A stretch of 64,000 bases of DNA from an uncultured Xanthomonas sp. (GCA_943912265.1 CALTTS010000001.1:62001-126000); one strand, 5' to 3'; shown: positions 11,656 through 22,742, numbered from the stretch's first letter. Translations and numbers: made by a program. The notes: generated from the sequence alone by a model not told the origin.

Positions 11656-13064
11656 GCGACGGCCTTGCGGTTGCGGTGGGCCAGCAGCACCGCGATCGCG
11701 CACGAGGCGATGCGCGAGGCGGGCGGGTCGGCGCGACTGGTCAGCACGATCGGCACGCGCGCGCCCAGCACGATGCCGGCGCTGCTGGCATGGCCGAGAT
11801 ATTCGAGCTGCTTGGCCAGCATGTTGCCGCTTTCCAGGTCCGGCACCAGCAGGATGTCGGCCTGCCCGGCCACCGGAGAGACGATGCCCTTGATGTGCGC
11901 GGCGGCGGCGGATATCGCGTTGTCGAAGGCCAGCGGCCCGTCGAGGATGGCCCCGGCGATCTGGCCGCGGTCGGCCATCTTGCACAGCGCGGCCGCATCC
12001 AGCGTGGAGGGCATCGTCGGGTTCACCGTTTCCACGGCGGCCAGGATGGCCACCTTCGGCGTGGCCACACCGGTGGCCTGTGCCAGGTCGATGGCGTTGC
12101 GCAGGATGTCGGCTTTCTGCGCCAGGTCCGGGGCGATGTTGATGGCGGCGTCGGTGATGATGAACGGGCGCGGATAGGCGGCTGTCTGCATCACGAAGCA
12201 ATGGCTGACGCGGCGTTCCGTGCGCAGGCCGGCAGCCGATGCGACCACCGCGCCCATCAACTCGTCGGTGTGCAGGCTGCCCTTCATCAGCGCCTCGACC
12301 TCGCCTTTTCCGGCCATCTCCGCGGCGCGTGCGGCGGCGGCATGGCTGTGCGGGACGTCTTCGATGGCGAGGCCGGAAAGATCGATGCCCGCTTCGGCCG
12401 CGAGTGCTTCCAACTTGGCGCGCGGCGCGACCAGTACCGGTTCGATCAGCCCCGCGTCAGTGGCTTCCCGGGCCGCCAACAGCGCGGACGCACTGCATGG
12501 ATGGACGACCGCCATCCTCACCGTGCCCAGCGGGCGCACGCGCTCGACCCAGGCCGCGCTTACGGCGGATTCGGGGGCGTCCAGTCGCAGCGTGGGCAGC
12601 GTGCCGCGCGAGAACGCCATCGGCGCGGCGGGCGCCACGACCACGGCTTCGCCTTCCAGTACCGTCTGCCCGTCGTTGCGGGTGCCGGCCAGTGCCAGCG
12701 TCACTTCACCGCTGGCCGCATCCTTGGCGATCACGGTCGCGGTGAGGGTGAGCGTGTCGCCAGCGACCAGTGCGGCCAGAAAGCGCAGCGAATGGCGGGC
12801 GCAGCGACTGCCGGGGCCAGGCAACTCCGTGCCCAGCAGCGAGGCGACCAGTGCGCCACTCCACAGCCCGCGCCCGAGCATGTCCGCAAATGCGGCATCG
12901 CGCGCGTCGTCGGCGCCGGATGCATCCAGACCGGCGAAATAGGCTGTCAACAGGCGCAAGTCGTCGGCGTGGAGTTGCCGTATTGCACGCGCTTGCTCAC
13001 CGATGACGATGTCGGAGAACGGACGGTTGCGTAGTGGTACGGTAGATAGGGTATCTGCGGCCAT
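11652..13064 (-). CDS. pta: MaoC-like/phosphate acetyltransferase fusion
   Basis: A 470-residue fusion. The N-terminal 150 residues resemble a MaoC hot-dog hydratase (DIVIGEQARAI, GDTLTLTATV) and residues from about 170 form a PTA/PTB phosphotransacetylase domain (HPCSASALLAA near its start, ITDAAINIAPD, ADILLVPDLESGNML). The family is annotated as bifunctional enoyl-CoA hydratase/phosphate acetyltransferase; whether the hydratase half is active is unknown. A MaoC domain can supply (R)-hydroxyacyl-CoA for polyester synthesis, which fits phaC nearby. Start choice: the ATG at 13064 gives MAADTLS; an ATG at 13112 would overlap the upstream gene and has no better ribosome site. Confidence 0.9.
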   Translation of the reverse strand: MAADTLSTVPLRNRPFSDIVIGEQARAIRQLHADDLRLLTAYFAGLDASGADDARDAAFADMLGRGLWSGALVASLLGTELPGPGSRCARHSLRFLAALVAGDTLTLTATVIAKDAASGEVTLALAGTRNDGQTVLEGEAVVVAPAAPMAFSRGTLPTLRLDAPESAVSAAWVERVRPLGTVRMAVVHPCSASALLAAREATDAGLIEPVLVAPRAKLEALAAEAGIDLSGLAIEDVPHSHAAAARAAEMAGKGEVEALMKGSLHTDELMGAVVASAAGLRTERRVSHCFVMQTAAYPRPFIITDAAINIAPDLAQKADILRNAIDLAQATGVATPKVAILAAVETVNPTMPSTLDAAALCKMADRGQIAGAILDGPLAFDNAISAAAAHIKGIVSPVAGQADILLVPDLESGNMLAKQLEYLGHASSAGIVLGARVPIVLTSRADPPASRIASCAIAVLLAHRNRKAVA

Positions 13065-13101
13065 GGCGATGTCTGTCAGGATGCGTGTGGTGGATTGGCA
13101 T

Positions 13102-15570
13102 TCAGCGGGCACGGCGTGGGGGCTTTCCAGAGGATGCGGTCCCCAGGCTGGCGGCTGGAGCAGACGGAGCCGCCGATTTGCTGCCGTCTTTCTTCACCTT
13201 TGCAGGGGGCTCTGGTTTCGTCTTGCCGGCGCTGGTCGTGGCATTGGTGCGTACCACTGCGCTGGTAGCTTTTTTGGGCGATGCCGGAGAACGCGCCGGC
13301 TTGGGTGAAGCAGATTTCGACGTGCCCTTTTCCTCGGGAGCTTTGCGTGGGGCCGTTGGTGCGGGCGGTGGTGGGATATCGGCGAACATGGGGGGCGTAT
13401 CAGTTGCCAGTCCGACGGGGAACAAGGCCAGTACCTTTTCCATGCTGTCCCTTTCCTCTTGGGTCAGGGGGGCTGTTCCGGCAATGTCTACCAGGGCTTG
13501 GCGCGCGCGCCGCATCTGGTCTGCGGGAACCCCTTTGAGCAAGCTCGGAATGGCAGCCACTGCGGCCTCGTCATGCAAACGCATGTGCAATGCCTGACGC
13601 CTTACAACCTTGCGGAACTCGCTCATGTTGAAACCGAAGGCTGCACTTCCACCTTCCGGCCACAGCAAGCGTGCGGCCTGGCGGAAATGCCGCTCATCCG
13701 CTTCGCCGCGATGGCGCAGTACGTAGAACACCGCGCGCACTACGGCCTCGGGCAAGCCGCCTTTGGAAATGTCCGAAGCCAGTCGTTCAATTTCGTGTGC
13801 GACGTAGGCGCGTTGTTCGGGTGTTTCGCCCGGTTGTGGACGTGGCGGAGTCGGTTCGCGCAAGCTCTGGCCGGCCAGGGCTTGCAAAAGTGGTGAGCGA
13901 TACAGCGTATCGAAGGCGATCGCGTAGATCTGGTCGCGATGGTCGCGGTAGCGGTCGAGCAATTGTTCGATGATCCCGGAAACGGACTCCTGCGCGTCCA
14001 GCCACGGATTGCCCGTGTCGACCGGTTGCCGGCTGTCGCGGATGGCTTCCGCCCATTGCCCGACCATGGCCGCCAACGGGTGGTGATCATTCCACCATTC
14101 GAAGCTCATCCGCAGCGGGTGCAAGGCTTGCATCCAGCGCGCGCTGAGCGGCGTGGACACCGCCTGCACCCAGGGCTGCATGAAGTTTCGATACAGCGCA
14201 AGATTCAGTTCCGACACGCGCGCCACGGCGGCGAACGGGCGTTCCTTTTCCGGGTCGGGCTGGACGATGGCACGCACGTCATCCAGCGTGCGTGTCTCGA
14301 TCGTCATCAGGTATTCGCCATCGGTCAGCTCGCTTGTCGGAACGTCGCGCGGATGATCTTCGATCACGGCCTGGTACAAACCCGCAGGCAGAAGATCGAT
14401 GACATCGATGTTGCTGGTGAATTCGCGGTGTTCCTTGCGGCCAACTTTGCCCGATACGAAGATACCCAAGTGGCCGATGCTGTCGTGGGTGGCGTAGACG
14501 ATGGTCTGGTCGCGGCTGATGAGGTCCGCATCGTCGCGGTACAGGTCGGTGATCCAGCCCAGCGCCTGTCCCGGCGGAGTGATGTTGTCGCCGTACGAAC
14601 AGAACACCACGATGGGCGAACGGATGTTGCGCAGGTCGATGCGCACGCCATCGGAGGTCGTCAGCTCGGCGGTGGCCAGGCGGTTGCCGACGAACAGGTT
14701 GTCGACGATGTACTGCATTTCCACCGCGTTGAGGAAGACGTGGCCGCCCCAGTATTTCTCGAAGCCGAGGTAGCGCTCCGCTTCGGTGTCGATGTTGGCG
14801 TACAGGTGGTGCTGCTTGCTCCACAGGGTGTTGGCCGGGTCGAGGTTCTCGAAATTCTCGACCAGCCACGCGCCGTCGAAGCGGCCCGCGCCCACGTCGC
14901 CGGTCAGCGCGGTCAGCCAGCTGCCGCCCAGCAGGCCGCCGGCATAGCGCATCGGGTTGTCGCCGGCCCAGTACGACACCGGCGCGCCGGCGACGATGAT
15001 CGGGCCGAACAGCTCCGGCCACAGGGCGGCGGTCATCAAGACCTGCCAACCGGCCTGACAGTTGCCGATCACGGCCGGGCGTCCATGGCTGCGCGGATGC
15101 AATTCAATTACCTTGCGCAGGAATGCGGCCTCGGCATGCATCACGTCCTCGACTGTCTGCCCCGGCACCGGGTCAGGCAGGAAACCGACGAAATAGCAGG
15201 GATGTCCGGCCTTCATCGCTTCGCCCATTTCGCTGTCGGGCTTGAAGCCACCGATGCCCGGACCGTGGCCGGCGCGCGGATCCACGATCACGAAGGGCCG
15301 TTTGGCCGGGTCGGTCTCGGTGCCGTCCTGCGGCAGGATGCGGACCAGCCAGTAGTTGACCGGACGCGGCAGATCCGCCCCGGACATGATGGTTTCAAAT
15401 GGGAAATCCAGCACGTTGGGTGTGCGTTCTCCCAGATGCGCCCAGTACTGATTGCCGCGCTGACGCATCACGTCCGCGTACAGCACGCCGCGTTGCCAAG
15501 CATCGGTCAGGTAATTTTGCAATTGGGCGGGCCAATCAGGGCCAAAGGCGTATCCAGCATTCATTTCCAT
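13102..15570 (-). CDS. DUF3141 protein, PHA-synthase-related alpha/beta hydrolase
   Basis: An 822-residue protein of the DUF3141 family. The N-terminal 400 residues form an alpha/beta-hydrolase domain similar to PhaC, with GNCQAGW as the nucleophile elbow (Cys in place of Ser, as in PHA synthases). The middle is helical, and the last 80 residues are Lys/Ala/Pro/Ser-rich and probably disordered. The family often lies beside pta-ackA and phasin genes. Polymerase, depolymerase or granule-associated roles are all possible. An ATG two codons in (15564) has better spacing from AAAGGAC than the first ATG, so the real start may be there. It is in line with the phasin upstream and pta downstream. Confidence 0.85.
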   Translation of the reverse strand: MEMNAGYAFGPDWPAQLQNYLTDAWQRGVLYADVMRQRGNQYWAHLGERTPNVLDFPFETIMSGADLPRPVNYWLVRILPQDGTETDPAKRPFVIVDPRAGHGPGIGGFKPDSEMGEAMKAGHPCYFVGFLPDPVPGQTVEDVMHAEAAFLRKVIELHPRSHGRPAVIGNCQAGWQVLMTAALWPELFGPIIVAGAPVSYWAGDNPMRYAGGLLGGSWLTALTGDVGAGRFDGAWLVENFENLDPANTLWSKQHHLYANIDTEAERYLGFEKYWGGHVFLNAVEMQYIVDNLFVGNRLATAELTTSDGVRIDLRNIRSPIVVFCSYGDNITPPGQALGWITDLYRDDADLISRDQTIVYATHDSIGHLGIFVSGKVGRKEHREFTSNIDVIDLLPAGLYQAVIEDHPRDVPTSELTDGEYLMTIETRTLDDVRAIVQPDPEKERPFAAVARVSELNLALYRNFMQPWVQAVSTPLSARWMQALHPLRMSFEWWNDHHPLAAMVGQWAEAIRDSRQPVDTGNPWLDAQESVSGIIEQLLDRYRDHRDQIYAIAFDTLYRSPLLQALAGQSLREPTPPRPQPGETPEQRAYVAHEIERLASDISKGGLPEAVVRAVFYVLRHRGEADERHFRQAARLLWPEGGSAAFGFNMSEFRKVVRRQALHMRLHDEAAVAAIPSLLKGVPADQMRRARQALVDIAGTAPLTQEERDSMEKVLALFPVGLATDTPPMFADIPPPPAPTAPRKAPEEKGTSKSASPKPARSPASPKKATSAVVRTNATTSAGKTKPEPPAKVKKDGSKSAAPSAPAASLGTASSGKPPRRAR

Positions 15571-15685
15571 GTCCTTTTCTGCCGAGATGATGAAAACCGG
15601 TGCGGGACGAGCTGCAGCTCTCCTGCAAATGGCGTCAACGCGGCCGCTCCGCGGTGCGGAGCAGTGGGTTTTGCATGAGGAAGGT

Positions 15686-15718
15686 CGCGGAGACGGGACT
15701 GAAACATCCCGCTCCGCG
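15686..15718 (-). terminator. Intercistronic hairpin between phasin and DUF3141 genes
   Basis: CGCGGAG pairs with CTCCGCG and an inner CGGGA with TCCCG around an 8-nt loop, with one bulge. It sits in the 207-bp gap between the phasin stop and the DUF3141 start. No U tract follows on the minus strand, so it could reduce read-through or protect the abundant phasin message rather than end transcription. Confidence 0.4.
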
Positions 15719-15777
15719 CCGTGTCACAGTCCAGTGGACCGGGTGCAGCGGAAACGGACCCGGTTCATGTGGCACGT

Positions 15778-16254
15778 TTACTCTTTTGTTCCCGTTGCGC
15801 TCTTGCTGGTCTTGGTCTCGCCTGCATTTGCCGGCCAATACTTGCTCCACTGGGAGACGAGATCCTTGAGCGTACCGTTCAATGCGCTGACGTCGGTGAT
15901 TCCGCTGACAGCCTGCAGTGTTTCCTTCTGCCACGTTTGCAGAGCATCTTGCAGGCCTGCGGAGAAACTGGTCTGCGAAGACACCGCAATCTGGACCAAT
16001 GCCTGGTTGTCGCTGAAACGGGATTGGAGCTGACGCCAGAAGGTGTCGGCGGGAAGTGCGGCCAGCTTCTGCCAATCCTGGGTCTTGAGCACTTGTTCTA
16101 ACTGGGAGTTGGTTTCGGCAATGCTTTTGACCGTGCCCTGGGTGCCGAGCTCCAGCCAGTTTTTCTGTGTTTCCTGGACCAATCGCGTAAGGCGCAATTG
16201 CAGTTCCAGGTTGGCCTTGTAGAGATTGAGGGGGACTTCAGTGTTAATGCTCAT
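15778..16254 (-). CDS. phaP: Phasin family protein (copy 1)
   Basis: A 158-residue, wholly helical amphipathic protein of the phasin type; phasins coat polyhydroxyalkanoate granules and control their size and number. Shared family positions with the second phasin at 28.2-28.7 kb include LYKANLELQ, NWLELG, DWQKLAAL and TWQKE, so the two are clear paralogues. The start ATG (MSINTEV) is preceded by GAGGATCG; longer upstream codons show no family similarity. The C-terminus is Lys/Thr/Ser-rich. It is the next gene after the ABC permease, 47 bp away. Confidence 0.88.
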   Translation of the reverse strand: MSINTEVPLNLYKANLELQLRLTRLVQETQKNWLELGTQGTVKSIAETNSQLEQVLKTQDWQKLAALPADTFWRQLQSRFSDNQALVQIAVSSQTSFSAGLQDALQTWQKETLQAVSGITDVSALNGTLKDLVSQWSKYWPANAGETKTSKSATGTKE

Positions 16255-16301
16255 GGTTCGATCCTCGCGAGTAGGGGGTGCATCCTTGCATCGTGAATCC
16301 A

Positions 16302-17435
16302 TCACGCCATCTGGCTGATGGTCTTGCGGAAGCGTTGCAGTGACAGTGCGAACAGGACGCAGCCGATCAGGGCCAACGCCAGAAACTGTTTCCAGACGAC
16401 CTCGAACCCGGCGCCGCGAAAGAGGATGGCTTGGCCAAGTTCGACGAAATGCGTGGTTGGCGCGATTTCCATGGCATCACGCACGATCGTTGGCATGCTT
16501 TCGCGTGGCGTCATGCCGCCAGACAACACCTGCAGCGGGATCATCACCAGAATCATCAGCAGGCCGAACTGCGGCATGCTGCGGGCAAGCGTGGCCATGT
16601 AGATGCCCATCGAAGTGGTGGCGAACAGATGCAGCGCCGCGCCGGTGAGGAACAGCAGCACCGAGCCTTCCACCGGCACCTGCAGCACGCCTTGCACCAC
16701 GAAGATCAGCGAGCCGGTGGCCGCCAGCAGCACCACCAAGCCCATCGACCACACCTTGGCCAGCATTATTTCTGCAGGCGTTACCGGCATCACCAACAAG
16801 TGCTCGATGGTGCCGTGCTCACGTTCGCGGATCAGCGCTGCACCGGTGAGGATCACCGCCAGCATGGTCACGTCGTTGATGATCTGCATCAGGCTGCCGA
16901 ACCACATCTTGTCCAGCTGCGGGTTGAAGCGCGCGCGCAGGACCAGATCCACCGGCGAAGCGCCGTTACCGCGGTGATGCTGGACGAAGGCGGTGATTTC
17001 GCTCGACACGATCTGCTGGATATAGGTGTTGCCGGTGAAGGCCTGGCTCATGCGTGTGGCATCGATGTTGAGCTGCACTTCCACATGCCGGCCGGCCAGC
17101 AGGTCACGCTGGAAATTGGGCGGAATATCCAGCACGAAGGTGTGCTTGCCCGAGTCCATGCCGGTATCCATCTGGTCCATGCTGATCATTTCCGGCGCGA
17201 CGAACTGCGGCGGATAGAACGCCGAGACGATGCGCGTGGAGAGCTGCGAGGAGTCCTCATCGACGATTGCGATGGTGGCCTTGTGCAGCGACTCGGGCAT
17301 GGCCGTGGCCGCGCTGTACACCTGCACAGTGAACAGAAAGCCCACCAGCACCAGCATCATCGGGTCGCGCCAAAGGCTCCAGAGCTCTTTCACGCCCAAA
17401 CGCCAGATGTTGAAGATATTGCGGCGCACGCTCAT
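16302..17435 (-). CDS. ABC-2 type efflux permease
   Basis: A 377-residue inner-membrane permease of the ABC-2 type (YhhJ-like): one N-terminal helix (about 27-45), a large periplasmic domain (about 50-180), then five C-terminal helices. [19 protein letters not shown] is the usual cytoplasmic loop of the family. The start ATG overlaps the stop of the upstream ABC protein by 4 nt (ATGA), so the two are translationally coupled. With the HlyD-like adaptor, the two-NBD protein and an OprM-like channel it forms a complete export system across both membranes. The substrate is unknown. Confidence 0.92.
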   Translation of the reverse strand: MSVRRNIFNIWRLGVKELWSLWRDPMMLVLVGFLFTVQVYSAATAMPESLHKATIAIVDEDSSQLSTRIVSAFYPPQFVAPEMISMDQMDTGMDSGKHTFVLDIPPNFQRDLLAGRHVEVQLNIDATRMSQAFTGNTYIQQIVSSEITAFVQHHRGNGASPVDLVLRARFNPQLDKMWFGSLMQIINDVTMLAVILTGAALIREREHGTIEHLLVMPVTPAEIMLAKVWSMGLVVLLAATGSLIFVVQGVLQVPVEGSVLLFLTGAALHLFATTSMGIYMATLARSMPQFGLLMILVMIPLQVLSGGMTPRESMPTIVRDAMEIAPTTHFVELGQAILFRGAGFEVVWKQFLALALIGCVLFALSLQRFRKTISQMA

Positions 17436-20173
17436 TTGTCCTGTTTCCTCAGCAGTGCCAGCGAGGCCCCCATCACCACCGGGACCATGATCAGCAGTAC
17501 CCACAGCGAGTTCTGGATGTCGGCCAATCCCAGCCCCTTGCTGAAGATTCCGCGGCTGATGGTGAACATGTAGGTGGCCGGGTAGATCGTGCCGATGAAT
17601 CGGCCACCGCCCTCCATTGAGCTCACTGGATCAATCAGGCCGGCGAACTGTGTCGATGGCACCAGCGTGCCCACCATGGTCAGGAACATCGCGGCGATCT
17701 GACTGTTGGTGACGGTGGACGCCAGCAAGCCCATGCCGGTGGCAATGCCGCTGAAGACCAACGCCGCCAGTGCCAGTGCAAAGAAGTTGCCGCTGATCGG
17801 CACGCCGAACACGGTTACCGCCAGCAGCGACATCGTCAGAAAGTTGACCATCGCCAGCATCAAGTACGGCAGCTGTTTGCCCAGCAGGAACTCCAGCCGC
17901 GTCACCGGGGTGACGTACAGGTTGATGATCGAGCCCATTTCCTTTTCACGGACCACGGCCAGCGCGGTCAGCATGGCCGGCAGCATCAACAACAGCATCG
18001 GGACCACGGCAGGGACCATGGCCGGCAGGCTTTTGACATCGGGGTTGTAGCGATACCGGCTCTGGATCGAGACGTTGCCCGACAGGTTGGCACCCGCACG
18101 GTGACGGGCCTGATCCAGCAGCCATTGCTGATGGGTGCCCGCGACATAACCGCGCACGGTTTCGCCACGAAGCGGCATGGCGCCGTCGATCCAGGCGCCG
18201 ACTTGCACCGGCCGGCCATGGGCCACGTCGGAGGAGAAGTTCGGCGGGATTTCCACGGCCAAGGCCAGCTCGCCATTGCGCATGCGTCGATCCAGCTCGG
18301 TGTAGTCGTGCAGGGCAGGGCGTTCGACGAAGTAGTGGGAGCCGGCGATGTTCTGTGCGTAGTCGCGGCTGGCGGCGGTCTGGTCGCGGTCGAGCACCGC
18401 AAAGCTCAGGTTGTCCACGTCCAGACTGATGCCGAAGCCCATCACGAACATGAGAATCAACGATCCGCACAGGGCCAATGTGGCCCTGATCGGATCCCTG
18501 CGAAGTTCCAGCGCTTCACGCCACAGATAGCTGTACATGCGCTGGAAACTGAACCATCCGGCCTTGGCGCGGTGCGTTGCGTTTGCTGCCGATGTGACCG
18601 GAGCCTGCGCGTCTGGAGCGGCTTCGGGCGTACCGTCACCGGCTTCGACCAGATAATCGATGAAGGCGGCTTCCAGTGTGGCGGTACCCCTCTTTTCCTG
18701 AAGGGCTGCGGGCGAATCGCTGTCCAGCACCCGGCCGGCATGCATCAACGAGATGCGGTCACAACGTGCCGCTTCGTTCATGAAATGGGTGGAAATGAAG
18801 ATCGTGACCTTGTCGCGGCGCGACAGCTCGATCAGCAGGCGCCAGAACGCATCGCGCGCCACCGGGTCCACGCCCGAGGTGGGTTCATCCAGGATCAGCA
18901 GCTCCGGGCTGTGCACCATGGCCACTGCCAGCGAGAGGCGCTGGCGGATGCCAAGCGGCAGGCTGTCAGGCAGGGTATCCATCACTTCGATCAGGTCGAA
19001 GCGTTCGGCCATCTCGTGTACGCGAATGTCGACCTTCGCGGGGGGTACGTGGAACAACTGTGCATGCAGTACCAGGTTCTGGCGCACGGTCAGTTCACCG
19101 TACAGCGAGAATGCTTGCGACATGTAGCCCACGCGGCGGCGGGTTTCGACGTCGCTGGCTTGCACCGGCTTGCCGAACAGTTTGGCTTCGCCCCCGGTGG
19201 CCGGCAGCAACCCGGTCAGCATCTTCATTGTGGTGGACTTGCCGCAGCCATTGGAACCGAGGAAGCCGAATATTTCGCCGCGGCGAATGCGGAAGGACAC
19301 ATGGTCCACTGCGGTGAATTCGCCGAAGCGCATGGTCAAGCCGTCGGCTTCGATGGCGATGTCCTGTGCGTCGGCTTCCAGTGGCGGGATGGTGACGGCG
19401 GAATGCCCGCGGCGTTTTTCTTCCGGGAGAAGCTCGATGAAGGCCGCTTCCAAGTTATCCGTGCCGGTGCGTTGCAATATCTCGGCCGGGCTGCCGGTGT
19501 CGAGTATGCGGCCATCGTCCATGGCTACCAGCCAGTCGAAGCGTTGCGCCTCATCCATGTAGGCGGTGGCCACCAGCACGCTCATGCCCGCCCGCTCCTT
19601 GCGGATGCGGTTGATCAGATCCCAGAACTGCGCTCGTGCCAAAGGGTCCACGCCGGTGGTGGGCTCATCGAGGATCAGCAGGTCCGGATCGTGGATCAGG
19701 GCACAGCACAAGCCGAGCTTTTGTTTCATGCCGCCGGAAAGTTTCCCGGCCGGCCGGTCGAGGAACTTCTGCAGGCCGGTGCTGCGGGTCAGGTCATCGA
19801 TGCGGCGACGACGTTCGCCGGTGTCGTGTCCGAACAGGCGCCCGAAGAACTGCAGGTTCTCTTCCACCGACAGTGTGGGGTAGAGGTTCTTGCCCAAACC
19901 TTGGGGCATGTAGGCGATACGGGGGCAGGCGGTGTCCCGGTGGCGCTTGCTGGACATGTCGCCATTCAGCGCGATTACCGTGCCTTCCTGCACGGCCCGC
20001 GCACCGGCGATAAGCGACATCAGGCTGGATTTTCCCACGCCATCGGGGCCGATCAGGCCCACCATGCAGCCGGCGGGGATGTCCAGGTCTATGCCTTCCA
20101 GCGCCACGGTTTTCCCGTAACGCAGGCGGACGCTCTTGAGCGAGGCAATCGGGGTTGGGGCAGCGGAACTCAT
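17432..20173 (-). CDS. RbbA-like ABC protein: two ATPase domains plus permease
   Basis: A 913-residue protein with two nucleotide-binding domains followed by an ABC-2 permease domain. NBD1 has Walker [10 protein letters not shown], signature LSGGMKQ and Walker [17 protein letters not shown]2 has [22 protein letters not shown] and a degenerate signature (PLGIRQRLS instead of LSGGQ). The C-terminal part from about residue 545 holds six helices and a periplasmic domain, with VREKEMGSI before the helix bundle. In E. coli the YhiI-RbbA-YhhJ set has the same layout. Drug or lipid export is the usual guess; no ribosome role can be inferred. Start: the ATG giving [11 protein letters not shown]. Confidence 0.92.
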   Translation of the reverse strand: MSSAAPTPIASLKSVRLRYGKTVALEGIDLDIPAGCMVGLIGPDGVGKSSLMSLIAGARAVQEGTVIALNGDMSSKRHRDTACPRIAYMPQGLGKNLYPTLSVEENLQFFGRLFGHDTGERRRRIDDLTRSTGLQKFLDRPAGKLSGGMKQKLGLCCALIHDPDLLILDEPTTGVDPLARAQFWDLINRIRKERAGMSVLVATAYMDEAQRFDWLVAMDDGRILDTGSPAEILQRTGTDNLEAAFIELLPEEKRRGHSAVTIPPLEADAQDIAIEADGLTMRFGEFTAVDHVSFRIRRGEIFGFLGSNGCGKSTTMKMLTGLLPATGGEAKLFGKPVQASDVETRRRVGYMSQAFSLYGELTVRQNLVLHAQLFHVPPAKVDIRVHEMAERFDLIEVMDTLPDSLPLGIRQRLSLAVAMVHSPELLILDEPTSGVDPVARDAFWRLLIELSRRDKVTIFISTHFMNEAARCDRISLMHAGRVLDSDSPAALQEKRGTATLEAAFIDYLVEAGDGTPEAAPDAQAPVTSAANATHRAKAGWFSFQRMYSYLWREALELRRDPIRATLALCGSLILMFVMGFGISLDVDNLSFAVLDRDQTAASRDYAQNIAGSHYFVERPALHDYTELDRRMRNGELALAVEIPPNFSSDVAHGRPVQVGAWIDGAMPLRGETVRGYVAGTHQQWLLDQARHRAGANLSGNVSIQSRYRYNPDVKSLPAMVPAVVPMLLLMLPAMLTALAVVREKEMGSIINLYVTPVTRLEFLLGKQLPYLMLAMVNFLTMSLLAVTVFGVPISGNFFALALAALVFSGIATGMGLLASTVTNSQIAAMFLTMVGTLVPSTQFAGLIDPVSSMEGGGRFIGTIYPATYMFTISRGIFSKGLGLADIQNSLWVLLIMVPVVMGASLALLRKQDK

Positions 20174-20195
20174 CACGCGCTCGGTTCCGTCGGCT

Positions 20196-21278
20196 TCAGT
20201 GGAGCTGCATCACGTGCGAAAGGTTGCCGGGCCAGGCTTGCTGATCGTCCAATCGAACCCATGCCACGCCCGGCAAACCGGTTTTCACCCGGTCGATATG
20301 TTTTTCAAGCAGTTTTGGATCAATGCGTGCCTTGACCCGGAACATCAGCTTCTGCCGTTCGCTGGCGGTTTCCACCGACTTGGGGGTGAACTGGGCCACG
20401 TCGGCCACGAAGCTCACTTTGGCCGGGATGGCAGTTTCGGGCATGGCGTCGAGCACGATCCGAACCTCGCTGCCCAGCTTCACCTTGCCTGCGGCGGCTT
20501 CCGGCAAAAAGAACGTGATGTAGACATCGGACAAGTCCACAAGATTCAGCACGCGGCCGCCGGCGGCTAGAACTTCGCCTGGCTCGGCCACCTTGAATTG
20601 CACTCGGCCCGAACGCGGCGAGGTCAGCACGCTGTCATCGATGTCCGACTTGATCCGGGTGGCGGCAGCGGTGGCGGCCTCGATCTTGGAGTGGGACCCC
20701 ACCAGTTGGGCACGTGCGGCATCAATGGCTGCGCGTGCCGCGATGACCTGCGACTGGGCGGCAGTCACGGCAGCTTCCGAGCCCCGTGTTGATGCGCGCG
20801 TGTCGTCCAGTTCCTGTTGCGAAGCGGCACCTTCGCCGACCAGTGCCTGTGCGCGCTTGTAGCGGCGCGAAGCGGCGTCCAGGTCGGCTTCACGCAGTGC
20901 CACCTGTGCTTCGGCGGCGCGTGCGTCGGCCTCGCGCAGTGCCACCTGCGCCTTGGCGGCGGTTTCGGCATCGCGGGCCTGCTGCTCGTCGGCCAGCGCC
21001 TGCGCGTATTGGGCTTGCAATGACGCGGTGTCCATCTTCGCAAGTACCTCGCCGGACTTGACCAGCGCGCCCTCGTCGACCAGTACCTCGCTTATGCGGC
21101 CTGGCAGCTTGGTGGCCACGTCGATTTCCGTGGCTTCGATCCGCCCATTGCCGCTGGCGAAGCCTTCACCCGGACCGGCGTTGAACAGGCGCGTCCATGC
21201 CAGATAACCCAGCAGGCACAACACCAACAGGACGACAGCAGCCGCAAGCAGCTTTTTTTGGGGAGAAGTAAGGGTCAT
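20196..21278 (-). CDS. HlyD-family periplasmic adaptor
   Basis: A 360-residue membrane-fusion protein: one N-terminal membrane helix (about 9-28), a biotinyl-lipoyl-like half, a long helical hairpin rich in Ala/Gln/Arg (about 85-215), then the second lipoyl half and beta-barrel ([25 protein letters not shown]). The hairpin contains a repeated 11-residue unit ([22 protein letters not shown]). It bridges the ABC transporter and the outer-membrane channel encoded 6 bp upstream. Confidence 0.95.
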   Translation of the reverse strand: MTLTSPQKKLLAAAVVLLVLCLLGYLAWTRLFNAGPGEGFASGNGRIEATEIDVATKLPGRISEVLVDEGALVKSGEVLAKMDTASLQAQYAQALADEQQARDAETAAKAQVALREADARAAEAQVALREADLDAASRRYKRAQALVGEGAASQQELDDTRASTRGSEAAVTAAQSQVIAARAAIDAARAQLVGSHSKIEAATAAATRIKSDIDDSVLTSPRSGRVQFKVAEPGEVLAAGGRVLNLVDLSDVYITFFLPEAAAGKVKLGSEVRIVLDAMPETAIPAKVSFVADVAQFTPKSVETASERQKLMFRVKARIDPKLLEKHIDRVKTGLPGVAWVRLDDQQAWPGNLSHVMQLH

Positions 21279-21284
21279 TGAGGA

Positions 21285-22742
21285 CTACCGTGCGGTGGGT
21301 TCGTTGGGAGTGGGCTGGCCGCCACCAAGGGCGGCGTAAAGCGCGACGTGGCTGGTCGCCAAGGCGCGTTGGGCGCTGATGAGTTGCTGCTGGGCCGAAA
21401 GCAGGTCGCGCTGTGCATCCAGTACATCGAGATACGCGGTGGAGCCGGCCTCGTAGCGCAAGGTGGCAAGGCGCGCGCGTTCGCTCAGGACATCCACGCC
21501 GTGCTGCTGGATATTCACTTGCTCGGTCAGCCATGTACGCGAAGAGAGGGCGTCGGAGACTTCGCGGAACGCGGTCTGCACGGCCTTTTCATAGCCGACC
21601 ACGGCCATGCTTTCACGCGCGCGATTGAGCGAAAGGTTCGCGCGGCGCCGGCCGCTGTCGAAGATGGGCAGCACCAGGTTTGGACGGAACAGCCATGTGC
21701 CGGTACCGCTGTCAAACAGGTTGCTCAGATCCGGGCTGGCCGATCCGGCCAGCCCGGTCAGGCTGATGGTCGGAAAGAATGCCGCACGTGCGGCCGCCAC
21801 GTTGGCCCGGCTGGCCTGGAGCTTGTGTTCGTAAGCCATCAGGTCCGGGCGTTGGGTGAGCAGCCCCGAAGGCAGCCCCGGTGCGAGAGGGGTGAAGGTG
21901 CTTTCGGCCAGCGCGCCCGGGGTGGTGGACAGGCTGTCGCCGGGGGTGCCCAGCAGCACCTGAAGTGCGTGGGCCTGCGCGGCGCGTTGCTGCTTGAGTT
22001 GCGCACCTATGGCCTGGGCTTGCACCAGCAGCGTTTCCACTTGCGTCAGTTGCAGGCGCGAGATCGAGCCGACGTCCAGACGCCGCTTGAACAAATGGAA
22101 CGAGTCGGCGCGGCTCTGAATGGTGCGTTCGGTCAATGCAATCCGTTCATCCGTCTCGCACAGAGTCAAGTATTGGTTGGCGACTTGCTCGATGAGCGAA
22201 ATCTGCACGGCTCGCTGGGCTTCGCTGGTAGCCAGGTAGTTTTGCAGCGCGGCGCGTTTGAGGTTGCGCACACGGCCCCACAGGTCCAACTCCCAACTGC
22301 TGAAACCGACACTGGCCACGTTGCCTTCCGCCACGGAGCTTCCCAGCAAGGGTTGGTAGGCATCCGGGATGCCGGCCCGGGTGTGGTCTGCATTGATGCC
22401 GATGGTAGGCAACTGGTCCGCACGCTGGATGCGATAGGCGGCTTGTGCTTCCTGGATGCGCAGGGTCGCCAGCTGCAGGTCATGGTTGTTGGCCAATGCC
22501 GTACGGATCAAATCCTGCAATTGCGGGTCGGTGAAGAAGGTCTCCCAAGCGGGAATGGGAGAAATCCCCTCGGGCGTGTTCTGGCCGATGTCGGAAGGCC
22601 AGTCAGCGGCAATGGCGGCTTGCGCGGTGCTGTCCGCTTCGCGCGATGGCGGCATCGAAGCGCACGCGGACAGCAGCACGGCCGCTATCGCGCAGGCAAT
22701 CGGGCGGGCAGACATTCGAGGAAGAGTTCGATAAGTGCGCAT
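21285..22742 (-). CDS. OprM/NodT-family outer-membrane efflux channel
   Basis: A 485-residue TolC-type lipoprotein channel. The signal ends in the lipobox VLLSACAS, so the mature protein would be lipidated at the Cys. Two internally repeated OEP domains follow (about 60-265 and 270-465), with the family motifs SSWELDLWGR and YEAGSTAYLDVLDAQRDLL. It completes the exporter of this operon. It lies 9 bp downstream of the FabI-like gene and 6 bp upstream of the adaptor gene. The first ATG was kept; an internal ATG nine codons later would still retain the signal peptide. Confidence 0.94.
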   Translation of the reverse strand: MRTYRTLPRMSARPIACAIAAVLLSACASMPPSREADSTAQAAIAADWPSDIGQNTPEGISPIPAWETFFTDPQLQDLIRTALANNHDLQLATLRIQEAQAAYRIQRADQLPTIGINADHTRAGIPDAYQPLLGSSVAEGNVASVGFSSWELDLWGRVRNLKRAALQNYLATSEAQRAVQISLIEQVANQYLTLCETDERIALTERTIQSRADSFHLFKRRLDVGSISRLQLTQVETLLVQAQAIGAQLKQQRAAQAHALQVLLGTPGDSLSTTPGALAESTFTPLAPGLPSGLLTQRPDLMAYEHKLQASRANVAAARAAFFPTISLTGLAGSASPDLSNLFDSGTGTWLFRPNLVLPIFDSGRRRANLSLNRARESMAVVGYEKAVQTAFREVSDALSSRTWLTEQVNIQQHGVDVLSERARLATLRYEAGSTAYLDVLDAQRDLLSAQQQLISAQRALATSHVALYAALGGGQPTPNEPTAR

